This document shows positions 8,202-17,354 of a stretch of 64,000 bases of DNA, piece by piece. Positions within the stretch are counted from its first letter, which is position 1, and the number at the start of each line of letters is the position of its first letter. This DNA is from Pedococcus dokdonensis (GTDB lineage: Bacteria > Actinomycetota > Actinomycetes > Actinomycetales > Dermatophilaceae), in assembly GCF_900104525.1 (NCBI RefSeq), contig NZ_LT629711.1, forward strand, positions 3,286,001 through 3,350,000. Reading direction: 5' to 3'. The notes under the pieces are model-generated. The model was not told where the DNA came from and did not search any database. It was given only the letters and a program-made list of their open reading frames with translations. A program made the position numbers and the translations under genes.

Positions 8202-10908
8202 CACCTCCAAGGGCTCGACCCCCGTCGATGCGATCAAGCACACTGACAAGCGGACCAACATCCCTACCGCCGACGCCCACGAATTCGTGGATCCGTCGAT
8301 CGAAGAGATTCGCCAAGTCCGCTACGCCCGGGACGAGAGTCTCGACCCGCAGTTGGTCTGGCGCGGCAAGTACCCGGCGGCGAATCATCTCGAAGGGTAC
8401 GACGGCGACCTCGTTACAGACGCACCACCAATCTACATTCAAGAGAAGATCGATCCGCGGGTCCTGATCGAGAACCTCCGTCGCACGGCGGCCCGGAGCG
8501 AGGACGAGCCAGAACTGACCCTCTTCGACTCCTTCGATGGCCTCGCCGAACTCGACCAGGTCGACTTTTACAAGCACGATGCGAACTGGTCAAACCGCAT
8601 GATCCTTGGCGACTCGCTCCAGGCGATGGCCTCTCTCGCCGAGCGGGAGCAGTTGCGAGGCAAGGTGCAGATGGTCTACATAGACCCGCCCTACGGCATC
8701 AAGTTCAACTCCAACTGGCAGGTCTCAACCCGGAGTCGCGATGTCACGGACGGCAAGCTGTCAGATGCCGCGAGGGAGGCCGAACAGATCAAGGCGTTTC
8801 GCGACACCTGGCAGCTGGGCATCCACTCCTACTTGACGTACCTGCGAGATCGCTTGCTTGTAGCGCGTGAGTTGCTGACTGACTCAGGGTCGTGCTTCGT
8901 TCAGATCGGCGATGAGAACGTGCATCTGGTTCGTTCGCTCGCCGACGAGGTGTTCGGAGCAGAGAACTTCGTCACCATGGTTACGGTCACGAAGACGAGC
9001 AGTTCCACGAGCCCATATCTTGGGGGCACAGCGGACTACATTCTCTGGTACGGGCGAGACCTCACGGTCATGAAGTACCGCCCCCTCTGGCGGCTAAAGG
9101 CGGTCGGTGCGGAGGGTGCGGGTTCATACGGTCGAGTGAGAATCGGCGATCTCACCCGGACTCTTACGCCTGAGGAACGGCGCGACCCGACGTTGATTCC
9201 TGACGATGCCCGGCTGTACACGACTAGCGACCTCACGAGCCAAGCGATGGGCCGGGCAAAGGGCGAAGGCGCCGCCTCTTGGTTCCCCATCGAGGTAGGC
9301 GGCGTGGCGTACACCCCGAGTATGCAGGCCAGGTGGAAGACGAATGAGCTGGGCATGTCGCGGCTGCTCGCGGCTGGACGCGTGGAAGTAGTTGGAAAGA
9401 CCCCACGCTACGTCAGGTATTTCGATGACTTTCCGGCGTTTCCCTACACCGAAATCTGGAACGACCTGGGCGGTGCTACGGACAAGACGTACGTGGTGCA
9501 AACCGCTCCACGAATCGTTGAGCGTTGCATGCTCATGTGCAGTGATCCCGGCGATCTTGTCCTGGACCCGACGTGCGGCAGTGGCACCACGGCAGCGGTC
9601 GCCGAGCAGTGGGGTCGTCGTTGGATCACCATCGACACGTCTAGGGTGGCGCTCGCACTGGCTCGCCAGCGCGTCATGGGCGCACGGCACCCTTGGTACC
9701 TCCTCGCCGACTCGCGTCAGGGCCTCGACAAGGAGCAGTCGCTAACAGCACTTGCCCTTCCGAGACAGGAGGTGTCGGGGGATATCCGTCAGGGGTTTGT
9801 CTATGACCGAGTCCCGCACGTCATGCTGCGCTCGATCGCGAGTAACCCCGAGATTAAGGAGGCAATGACTCGCGGACAGATCGACGCGGCTATCAAGCGT
9901 CACTCGGATTTCGAACTGCTCTATGACAAGCCATTCGAGGACCCCAAGAAGGTCAGGGTTGCGGGCCCGTTCACGGTCGAGTCGCTCAGCCCTCACCGGT
10001 CGCTGGCCTTTTCCGGCGGACCCGCGACCGAGTCACGTGCCGAGACCGAGGCCGCCAAGGAGGCCGCCGCGCCGAACTTCGAGCAGTCGATTCTGGACAA
10101 TCTCGCCAGGGCCGGTATTCAGAACGGGCGGCGTCAGGAGCGCATCACTTTCGCCTCGTTCGAGACATACGCGGGCGAGTACATCCAGGCGATCGGGGAG
10201 CGGGCAGGTGATACGGAAGGTGATGCACCAAGCCGCGTGGCGATTGCCATCGGACCTCAGTACGGAACGGTCAGCCCGGCATACGTGAAGAAGGCGGCAC
10301 GGGAAGCCATCAACGCCGAGGACGTTGACCTGCTGTGCATCCTCGGGTTTGCCTTCGACGCGCAGGTGACTGGAGTGACCGAGGACGACGGCGTCACGGT
10401 GGAAGCATCGGACGAAGGCTTCGCGAATGTCGCAGGTGCGCGGAAACTCGGCCGCATCCCGGTCCTCATGGTCCGCATGAACGCCGACCTGTTGATGGGT
10501 GAGGAACTCAAGAAGACCGGTGCCGGCAACCTCTTCACCGTGTTCGGTGAGCCCGACATCGAGATCGAAGACACGGCCGACGGCTATGTTGTCAACCTCA
10601 AGGGCGTCGACGTCTACGACCCGACAACTGGCGAGGTCCGCAGCAACGACACCAGCCGCATCGCGCTCTGGATGATCGACACGGACTACAACGAGGAGTC
10701 CTTCTTCGTCCGCCACTGCTACTTCACTGGCGACACCGACCCCTATAAGAGACTTAAGACGGCCCTGAAGGCGGATATCGACGTGGACGCCTGGGACTCG
10801 CTGTATCAGACCACGTCCCGCCCCTTCCCGAAGCCGGAGACCGGCAAGATCGCAGTCAAGGTCATCAACGACTATGGCGACGAAGTCATGAAGGTCTTCG
10901 ACGTATGA
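8191..10908 (+). CDS. mod: Type III Mod-like DNA methyltransferase (beta class)
   Basis: A site-specific DNA methyltransferase of the type III Mod family, about 905 residues. Catalytic motif IV DPPYG is at about 165-169 and the AdoMet motif DPTCGSGTT at about 459-467, the order seen in beta-class amino-methyltransferases. The roughly 290 residues between them should hold the target-recognition domain. About 400 residues follow the AdoMet motif, more than in classical Mod proteins. I prefer GTG 8191, preceded by AAGGAG with 5-nt spacing, over the ATG at 8173. Its last codons overlap the OLD gene (ATGA at 10905). It probably forms the recognition and modification complex with the Res-like protein. 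Confidence 0.9.
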   Translation: MARNTSKGSTPVDAIKHTDKRTNIPTADAHEFVDPSIEEIRQVRYARDESLDPQLVWRGKYPAANHLEGYDGDLVTDAPPIYIQEKIDPRVLIENLRRTAARSEDEPELTLFDSFDGLAELDQVDFYKHDANWSNRMILGDSLQAMASLAEREQLRGKVQMVYIDPPYGIKFNSNWQVSTRSRDVTDGKLSDAAREAEQIKAFRDTWQLGIHSYLTYLRDRLLVARELLTDSGSCFVQIGDENVHLVRSLADEVFGAENFVTMVTVTKTSSSTSPYLGGTADYILWYGRDLTVMKYRPLWRLKAVGAEGAGSYGRVRIGDLTRTLTPEERRDPTLIPDDARLYTTSDLTSQAMGRAKGEGAASWFPIEVGGVAYTPSMQARWKTNELGMSRLLAAGRVEVVGKTPRYVRYFDDFPAFPYTEIWNDLGGATDKTYVVQTAPRIVERCMLMCSDPGDLVLDPTCGSGTTAAVAEQWGRRWITIDTSRVALALARQRVMGARHPWYLLADSRQGLDKEQSLTALALPRQEVSGDIRQGFVYDRVPHVMLRSIASNPEIKEAMTRGQIDAAIKRHSDFELLYDKPFEDPKKVRVAGPFTVESLSPHRSLAFSGGPATESRAETEAAKEAAAPNFEQSILDNLARAGIQNGRRQERITFASFETYAGEYIQAIGERAGDTEGDAPSRVAIAIGPQYGTVSPAYVKKAAREAINAEDVDLLCILGFAFDAQVTGVTEDDGVTVEASDEGFANVAGARKLGRIPVLMVRMNADLLMGEELKKTGAGNLFTVFGEPDIEIEDTADGYVVNLKGVDVYDPTTGEVRSNDTSRIALWMIDTDYNEESFFVRHCYFTGDTDPYKRLKTALKADIDVDAWDSLYQTTSRPFPKPETGKIAVKVINDYGDEVMKVFDV

Positions 10909-12686
10909 AGCTCACCCACATCCGGATCAAAGACTTCCGAAGCTTCTCTGGCGAACACGAGTTCGATGTTTCGTCCGGCGTGAACTACTTCGTGGGGCCA
11001 AACAACTGTGGCAAATCCAACCTCGTGCGCGCGCTGGAGCTTGCGTTGGATCCGGACGCGAAGTACGTCCCGGAAAGGGACCGTCCGGCGCGGCCTGGCG
11101 CACTGGGTGCTCCGCCGACGACGCGGATCACGCTGACGTTCCACGTGGGGAAGACGAGCCCCGAGGTCACACTTCTGACGCGTGCGAAAGAGTTCGAGCT
11201 GGCGGTTCGCAAGGCACGCAAGGGCGCAACGACGGGGAAGATCCAGACCTATGCCGCAGATCGGGAGGTCCGAATGGTCACGTCGTTTGCAGGACATGGC
11301 GGCCGGCAGACGACCTTCCAAGCGAGGGGCTACGGCGCAGCATCGTTGCCTGCCGATAGCCAGCAGCACTTGAAACTCGAGGCTCAGTTTCGCTCGGTGG
11401 TCCGCTCAGCGGTCGTGCACAGCGGCGAAGACCTTGAGTCGCTCTTGCAGGGTAAGTTCCGCCAGATCCTGCAACTCGTGATCGCAGACCACTTGGGCGA
11501 GGAGCTTGGAAAGGCGGAGCAGGCGCGGGCGGAATACCTAGAGGCGCTGCGGGCTGAGCTATTGGAACCGCTTCGGGCCCAGATCCAGGACAGGGTCGGT
11601 GCGATGTTTCCGGAGATCGCGTCCGCGAAGCTGGTGCCGGACCTACCGTCTGTTGCGGAGACGTTGTCCTCGGTTGACGTCCAGCTTGGAGACGACCTCG
11701 TCACGACGCAGCTCGTCGACAAGGGAACCGGAGTCCGTGGGGCCGTGCTGGTTTCCATGCTCCAGTACCTGGCTGAGCAGAGCAGACGCTCATTGGTGTT
11801 GGCGGTCGAGGAGCCTGAGGCGTTCCTTCATCCCGCGGCCCAAGAAGCCATCATGCAACAACTGGAGGAACTGGCCACGCGGTCCGACGTCTCCCTATTG
11901 GTCACGACTCACTCGCCGTACGTCCTGTCGAGGCGCGCGGACGCATCGATCACCGAACTGCGAAAGCGGCCGGACGGCGTGACGAGCAAGGCCGCGACCT
12001 GTGCTGGAGATCAGAGCCGAGCCGAGTTGATCGGATCGCTCTATCGCGACGCTGGCATGGCTGGCGTGCTCGAACGGGCTCTTACGATCCCGGCCGGTAC
12101 ACGGGCGGTCGTGATCACGGAGGGATACACCGATGGCGAGTTCCTGCGCATCGCGTGCCGCGCCGCAGGACGCTCCGAACTTCTCGAAGGCATCCACATC
12201 ATCAGCGCAGGCGGCGCCAAGAAGGTCGTCTTTCAAGCCATCCTGGCGCGCTCTGCCACGGACAAACCGGTGGTCGCGATCCTCGACCATGACGATCAAG
12301 GCCGAGCGGCCATTTCGAAGCTCGAGGACTTCGGCTGGGCGAAGAACAAGGAACTCGTGTCGCTAGCATCTTGGTCGAACAGGTGCGCAAAAGGCCATGA
12401 CGTCGAGATTGAGGACTTGATCCCGTCCTCCCTCTGGGAAAACGTCGTCAAGCGCGTGGGCGAGCTGGACGCCATCGATTCGAAGCAGAAGTGTGGGGCT
12501 AAGTGGCATTTCCAACTGAGCACGGCAGGCAAGGCCGAGGCACTGACCATCCTGCCCAGCACGATGAGGGCCGCGCACGCACAGGGCCTCGTTTGGCTCG
12601 CTGAGGAGATCGAAGCCCGCGTCAAGAAGATCGAGAAGTCATCTGCCACAACCAAGGCGTATGCGAAGGTGCCCGCAACGTCATGA
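10905..12686 (+). CDS. Class 2 OLD-family ATPase-TOPRIM nuclease (GajA-like)
   Basis: A 593-residue OLD-family protein, the usual size of the Gabija nuclease GajA. The N-terminal ABC/SMC-like ATPase has Walker A GPNNCGKSN (31-39), a Walker B region VEEPEAFLHP with E302/E303, and a H-loop TTHSPY with H336. The C-terminal TOPRIM domain shows ITEGYTDGEF with catalytic E406 and LDHDDQG with D461 and D463. Class 2 OLD proteins are defined by a neighbouring UvrD/Rep-like helicase, which is exactly the next gene. The start overlaps the mod stop and the end overlaps the helicase start, both by ATGA, so translation is probably coupled. Expected activity is metal-dependent DNA nicking or cleavage controlled by nucleotides. 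Confidence 0.88.
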   Translation: MKLTHIRIKDFRSFSGEHEFDVSSGVNYFVGPNNCGKSNLVRALELALDPDAKYVPERDRPARPGALGAPPTTRITLTFHVGKTSPEVTLLTRAKEFELAVRKARKGATTGKIQTYAADREVRMVTSFAGHGGRQTTFQARGYGAASLPADSQQHLKLEAQFRSVVRSAVVHSGEDLESLLQGKFRQILQLVIADHLGEELGKAEQARAEYLEALRAELLEPLRAQIQDRVGAMFPEIASAKLVPDLPSVAETLSSVDVQLGDDLVTTQLVDKGTGVRGAVLVSMLQYLAEQSRRSLVLAVEEPEAFLHPAAQEAIMQQLEELATRSDVSLLVTTHSPYVLSRRADASITELRKRPDGVTSKAATCAGDQSRAELIGSLYRDAGMAGVLERALTIPAGTRAVVITEGYTDGEFLRIACRAAGRSELLEGIHIISAGGAKKVVFQAILARSATDKPVVAILDHDDQGRAAISKLEDFGWAKNKELVSLASWSNRCAKGHDVEIEDLIPSSLWENVVKRVGELDAIDSKQKCGAKWHFQLSTAGKAEALTILPSTMRAAHAQGLVWLAEEIEARVKKIEKSSATTKAYAKVPATS

Positions 12687-15487
12687 CCGCGTATACCGAG
12701 GCACAGGCACAGGCCATCGATTGCCTGGACGAGCCGCTCCAGATCATCGCTTGTGCGGGATCGGGCAAGACACAGGTCATCTCCCAACGCGTGGCAGAGA
12801 TTCTCAAGCAGCCGAAGGTTGAGCCCCGCAACATCATCGCTTTCACCTTTACCGAGAAGGCTGCGGCCGAGCTCAAGGAGCGCATCCACACGGTTCTTGA
12901 AACTGAGGGCGTGAGCACTCAAGGCATCGCCGAGATGTACGTAGGAACCATGCATGGCTACGCACTGGACCTGGTCCAGCGACTGGTGCCAGAGACCTTC
13001 AAGTTCTCGGTCCTGACCGACATCACGACCAGGCTGTTCATCGATCGCAACAGTAGGAAGTCCGGCCTCACCGAATGTCCGACGCTCTCCCCCGGCACAC
13101 CGCGGCTACGTCGGTTCCTCCACTCGAAGCTCTACATGCAAGCGACAAGCGTGTTGCGAGAAGACACTATCGATGAGGAGCGGGTCCCATCCGGCGTACT
13201 GAAGTCCCACTGGGAATACATGCGCCTGCTCTACGACAATGCCTACTTCGACTTCACCGAGATGATCAATCTCGCAGTGCAACTTCTTGAGGCCGACCCT
13301 GCTGAAGATGCTGAGGCTGGGCTCGTGCAGCGCCACATCCGCGACGCGATCAGATACGTCGTCGTAGACGAGTATCAGGACGTCAATCCGCTCCAGGAAC
13401 GACTCATCCGTGGGCTCGTGCAGTTCAGTGCGAACCTCTGCGTCGTCGGGGATGACGACCAAACCATTTACCAGTGGCGCGGCAGCGAGGTCAGCAACAT
13501 TTTGACCTTCAGCGATCGATACGCCGGCGTCAGGCAAGTAACTCTGGACGACAACTTCCGCTCAAGCAAGGGTGTTGTCGAAGTCGGCCGTTCGGTGGCG
13601 GAGCTCATCCCGTTTGAGGCGAGGCTCTCGAAGGCGATGGTCGCGGCCGGGCATCAGGACTTCGCTCGAGGTGACCTTCTGGCTCTCGACTTCGCCGACC
13701 CCGACGCTGAGGCCTCGTGGATCTGTGAACGTATACAGGCCATGCGTGGAGTTGCGTTTGTGGACGGACCGGGGGCAGATCCGCGCGGCCTGTCGTGGTC
13801 AGACTGCGCGGTGCTGTTTCGTTCGGTGGCACGCGACGCAGGACCACTGGTGGACGAGATGCGCCGCAGGAACATTCCGTTCGTGATCAAGGGCCTCAAC
13901 CGGCTGTTCGACAGCCCCGAGATCCACGCGATCGTAGGCGTCTTCCGCTACATCGTGAGCCAGATCGACGGAGTCGCTCTGCGGAACCTGTTCGACGACG
14001 CGTCGCTGCTCCCGCCCTGCTGTGACTGGACGGCAGCAATGCAGGTGCTGAACGAGGGGCGCGACTTCGACCGCGGCAAAAGGTGGGGCGTCTACAACAT
14101 CCAGCGCCTGTATCTCGAGTTCCTCGAAGCCCTGACGCTCCGCGAAGACACCGTCCCCGGAGATCCCGCCCGCGCGGAGCTGGTCTTTTATCAGCTCGGC
14201 AAGTTCAGCCAAGCGATCTCGGACTTCGAGGCCATCTACTTCAACACCGACCCTGAACAGAAATACAGGTCGTTCGCCGACTGGCTGGAGCACCAAGCGC
14301 CCGACTACTACGCCGACGCAGGCGCGGACGTCGGCTACGCCGCGCCCGACGCCGTCGTGATTTCAACGGTCCACCAAGCCAAGGGCATGCAGTGGCCCGT
14401 CGTGTTCGTCCCGTGCCTCCGCAACAACCGCTTCCCAGCTAAACGACAGGGCGGGCTTGGTCTCTTCCATGTGATCCCGGACACCGCGGTCGCGAGCCCC
14501 GATCGCTACCGGGGGACCGTGGACGATGAAACCCGCCTGTTCTACGTGGCGGTGACTCGTGCGCAGAAGTACCTGTTCCTGTCCTACTCCCCGGTGCCGG
14601 GCAATCGGCTATACGGCAGACGATCGCAGTTCTTCGACCACTGCGCTCGACAGTCCTGGTTTCTGACTCGCGAGTTGAGGGCTCCTTCGCCGACGCTTCA
14701 GCCACACGCCAAGCAGGAACTCCCTAACGTCTCCCTCTCGTTCTCCGAGCTCAAGTACCTCTTCGAATGCCCTTACCAGTTCAAGCTGCGCTTCCTGTAC
14801 GGCTTCAACCCGCCGCTCCATGAGGCCCTCGGCTACGGCAAGGGTCTGCACGACGCGCTGGCTGAAGCACACAAGCGGGCCCTCGACGGGGATCTCGTCG
14901 GGCCGAGCGCGGCAGAGGACCTCGTTGATCGACATCTGCACGCTCCGTACGCGTATCCAGCGCTGAAGGCAGCGCTACGCGACGCGGCGATCAAGTCAGT
15001 CGAGCGCTACCTGACCGAGCACGCTGCGGACCTGGAGCGAACGATCCACAGCGAGAAGCAGATCCAGGTACACGTCGCGCCCGGGATCACTGTTGATGGC
15101 CGCATCGACCTCATTCGCCGCCTCGACAGTGACGAGGTGGCGATCGTCGACTTCAAGTCGACCGCCAGGGCGCAGGACGAGGACGTCACGCGGGACCAGC
15201 TTCATGTGTACGCGGTCGGCTATCAGGAGTTGACCGGTCGGCGTGCCGACCTAATCGAGGTCCTCAACCTAGACGAGCAGGGCAAGACGATCCGCGAACT
15301 GGTAGAGGACCCGCTGCTCAGCGCCGTCCGTGGTCGGATCAAGACGGCAGGCGACGCGCTGCGCGACAACGATCTTCCACGACTGCCCGTTTGGGATGAC
15401 AAATGCTCCCAGTGTGACCTCGCTGAGCTGTGTAGAGACATCCCTGACGATCAGAAGAGGGCACGCAGGGTTGCGAACGGGCGCTAG
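12683..15487 (+). CDS. UvrD-family helicase fused to AddB/Cas4-type Fe-S nuclease
   Basis: A 934-residue superfamily 1A helicase. Motif I CAGSGKT (24-30), motif Ia FTFTEKAAAELK, motif II DEYQD (229-233), motif III VVGDDDQTIYQWRG, motif IV DDNFRSS, motif V STVHQAKG and motif VI RLFYVAVTRA are all present. From about residue 690 follows a RecB-type nuclease: D809 in GRIDLI, then VDFK with D823 and K825. C696, C908, C911 and C917 match the AddB/Cas4 pattern of one distant cysteine plus C-x2-C-x5-C, which binds a 4Fe-4S cluster. Gabija GajB is only about 500 residues, as I recall, and lacks such a nuclease. This is the last gene of the operon. Confidence 0.9.
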   Translation: MTAYTEAQAQAIDCLDEPLQIIACAGSGKTQVISQRVAEILKQPKVEPRNIIAFTFTEKAAAELKERIHTVLETEGVSTQGIAEMYVGTMHGYALDLVQRLVPETFKFSVLTDITTRLFIDRNSRKSGLTECPTLSPGTPRLRRFLHSKLYMQATSVLREDTIDEERVPSGVLKSHWEYMRLLYDNAYFDFTEMINLAVQLLEADPAEDAEAGLVQRHIRDAIRYVVVDEYQDVNPLQERLIRGLVQFSANLCVVGDDDQTIYQWRGSEVSNILTFSDRYAGVRQVTLDDNFRSSKGVVEVGRSVAELIPFEARLSKAMVAAGHQDFARGDLLALDFADPDAEASWICERIQAMRGVAFVDGPGADPRGLSWSDCAVLFRSVARDAGPLVDEMRRRNIPFVIKGLNRLFDSPEIHAIVGVFRYIVSQIDGVALRNLFDDASLLPPCCDWTAAMQVLNEGRDFDRGKRWGVYNIQRLYLEFLEALTLREDTVPGDPARAELVFYQLGKFSQAISDFEAIYFNTDPEQKYRSFADWLEHQAPDYYADAGADVGYAAPDAVVISTVHQAKGMQWPVVFVPCLRNNRFPAKRQGGLGLFHVIPDTAVASPDRYRGTVDDETRLFYVAVTRAQKYLFLSYSPVPGNRLYGRRSQFFDHCARQSWFLTRELRAPSPTLQPHAKQELPNVSLSFSELKYLFECPYQFKLRFLYGFNPPLHEALGYGKGLHDALAEAHKRALDGDLVGPSAAEDLVDRHLHAPYAYPALKAALRDAAIKSVERYLTEHAADLERTIHSEKQIQVHVAPGITVDGRIDLIRRLDSDEVAIVDFKSTARAQDEDVTRDQLHVYAVGYQELTGRRADLIEVLNLDEQGKTIRELVEDPLLSAVRGRIKTAGDALRDNDLPRLPVWDDKCSQCDLAELCRDIPDDQKRARRVANGR

Positions 15488-15638
15488 CAGGCAAGTTTGC
15501 GGTCCGTGCGCGTGTTGGCTGAGCCAATAGGCAACGTTGTCCATGGCCAGTAGGGACAGACAACCTCCTTAGGCCGCGAGCCGTGGCCCCGAATGTCTGC
15601 GCGATACGCAGGTTGCGTCTATCCGCGGCCAATGCCCG

Positions 15639-16093
15639 TCAATCGATCTTGGGCTGATCCGTCCCGTCCGGCGATCTCCGCCTAGTGGCCGAGGGCCGGT
15701 CACTAGAACCGCGCAATCGGAGCGGTAGCGGGTCTCTAGGCGAGTCCGCTGATGGTTGCGCCCTGAGTTCGGGTGCGTCGGGGACCTCGGCCTCCGAGGC
15801 GAGGCGCAGCAGGTCCTTTGCCGTGTCGGTTGGGGTGCGCTCGAAGCGCCGGTCGAGCCGAGCCCACCGCGCTCGTCGCGCTCGACCGCGGATGGCAGGG
15901 AAGCTTGCTGCCCGCTTGTCCAGGAGGGCTAGTCGCGGTTTGGCTGCCGGAGCGACGCCCACGGTCACGAGGTACTCGGGAGTGCCGACGTCGACCGGCG
16001 GCCGGCGAGCGGTCGCCCTCCCGAGGGGAACATCAGGGCGGCGACGCGGGGGTGCGGCTGCACACCCACGGGTGTGCCCTTCGCGACCGACAT
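15639..16093 (-). pseudogene. Possible decayed leftward coding sequence
   Basis: The space between the helicase gene and the transfer regulator holds two small leftward frames, 15965-16093 (42 residues) and 15639-15968 (109 residues, GTG start), overlapping by GTGA. The second has the GC-rich third positions of real genes in its middle part, including the stretch RFERTPTDTAKDLLRLASEA. I recognise no family and no good ribosome site. It may be two small genes or the remains of a larger one. The rightward frame through the same DNA (from 15685) looks like its shadow. Confidence 0.3.
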
Positions 16094-16160
16094 CGCTGCA
16101 CCCTCATTTGGCCGCAGCCGAGGGGGCGCAAGGCCTGTCGCACGAGAACGTCGTCGACTT

Positions 16161-16223
16161 GGGGTACAACGCATCGTTGCAGGTCACGCGGGTCGTACCC
16201 CCGGTCGCGGGATACGTACCCCC
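16161..16223. promoter_or_regulatory. GTACCCCC repeats upstream of the transfer operon
   Basis: GTACCCCC occurs at 16195-16202 and 16216-16223, spaced exactly 21 bp (two helical turns), and the inverse GGGGTAC lies at 16161-16167. All are within 150 bp of the start of the first transfer-operon gene at 16309. The arrangement suggests an operator read by a dimeric regulator. No regulator is assigned and the core 7-mer also occurs elsewhere in the window by chance. Confidence 0.35.
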
Positions 16224-16308
16224 TCCTGATTGGCCGAGGACGGGGACGAGTCCGGGGACGCCTGACCGAGACCTTCCTGCCGTGTCCACACGACGGAAGG
16301 AACCCGAG

Positions 16309-17103
16309 ATGAGTGTCGCAACACACCTGGGCCTGGCCGACCCCAACAGTGAGGTCCTGACCCTGGCCGGCCAGCGCTGGTCGCGATGGCAGATGTCACA
16401 CGAAGAGCTGCTCGTCGTCGACGAGCTGGCGGATCTCCCGGCCTGGCTGCAGGCCGCCGACTGGGACGAGGCGGACCGTGTCCTGCTGGCCCTGGCCCAA
16501 CTGTCGGCGCCGGACGGCGGCGACGACGTCGCCGCGACCGCAGCGCTGGCCTGGGTGCTCCTGCCCGGTGCCAGCCTGCTCGCGTTCCGTCTCGGGCGGC
16601 TCAGCCGTCGGATCGACGAGATCCTCGCCGCCCAGCTGTGGGTCGAGGCCCGGACCTTCCCGTGGCAGCGCGGCCACAAGGTGGCCGCCAACATCCTGAT
16701 GAACACGCGCAAGGGCGTCATGCGCGACCTCGGGATCGGCGCCCTGGGCGACCGCACCATCCCGTTCCCGCCCTCCGCGCAGGTGTGGACCGAGGCCGCC
16801 TACGGGGTCCTCCCGGCTGGCCCCACGGCTGAAGAGGAGTTGCTGGACATCCTCGAGCTCGCAATGAGCGCGGGTGCCCTGTCCGATGATGACGGCGAGC
16901 TTCTGCTGGGCCTGGCGCACGCCGCGGACCTGGCCAGCCCCGCCCGCTCGGGTCGCGGCCATGCCGGGCTGATGGCGCCGGCAGCCTCCGAAACCCTGGC
17001 CGCGGACCGCGGCGTCTCCGCCCGGACCATTCGCCGGCGGGCAGCCCGGTCGGTCTCCGTTCTGCGGACCGTTTGCGGCGCCCACCAGCGGGTCTCGGCG
17101 TGA
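16309..17103 (+). CDS. Transfer-operon HTH protein, sigma-factor-like layout
   Basis: A 264-residue protein starting at ATG 16309, preceded by GGAAGG eight bases upstream. The frame is open back to 15685, but the extension is arginine-rich and unlike a protein. The middle part (RLGRLSRRIDEILAAQLW) resembles the helical core of sigma region 2. The C-terminus ETLAADRGVSARTIRRRAA is a helix-turn-helix typical of DNA-binding regulators. As the first gene of a long rightward operon with transfer genes it probably controls that operon or the GTACCCCC region just upstream. The exact family is not recognised. Confidence 0.65.
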   Translation: MSVATHLGLADPNSEVLTLAGQRWSRWQMSHEELLVVDELADLPAWLQAADWDEADRVLLALAQLSAPDGGDDVAATAALAWVLLPGASLLAFRLGRLSRRIDEILAAQLWVEARTFPWQRGHKVAANILMNTRKGVMRDLGIGALGDRTIPFPPSAQVWTEAAYGVLPAGPTAEEELLDILELAMSAGALSDDDGELLLGLAHAADLASPARSGRGHAGLMAPAASETLAADRGVSARTIRRRAARSVSVLRTVCGAHQRVSA

Positions 17104-17147
17104 GGTGTCCGCCGGCACGCCGCGGGCCGGCTTTGGGCGGCGGGGTG

Positions 17148-17354
17148 ATGACCATGAACGACGGGACCGAACTCCAACGTCTGATCGTCGTCGCCAACAG
17201 CGAGGTCGAGGAATTTGTCGAGCCCGCGGAATGCGTGGACCGGCTGCACCAGGTGCAGACTGCGCGCGCCGCCCTGGCCCGACTGGACGCGCCCAGCCTG
17301 CGCGCCTCCCTCGAGGCCAGCAGGTCGGCGCGTGGGAACGGGAGCGCTCAGTGA
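17148..17354 (+). CDS. Small transfer-operon protein, unknown
   Basis: A 68-residue acidic helical protein starting at ATG 17148; ATG 17154 is the alternative. GGCGGGG lies just upstream. Its stop overlaps the GTG start of the next gene (GTGA at 17351), so it is probably translated with it. No family is recognised. Its place between the regulator and the ParA-like ATPase suggests a small accessory or regulatory subunit. Confidence 0.6.
   Translation: MTMNDGTELQRLIVVANSEVEEFVEPAECVDRLHQVQTARAALARLDAPSLRASLEASRSARGNGSAQ

Noticed and set aside
540..15487. Naming the defence locus as DISARM, BREX or plain Gabija
   Set aside because: DISARM DrmA/B/C/D and BREX PglZ/BrxC are absent, and the helicase is too long and has an extra nuclease for GajB.
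15685..16308. Long N-terminal extension of the regulator at 16309
   Set aside because: The extension is Arg/Ser-rich with no protein-like pattern, and a good ribosome site precedes ATG 16309.
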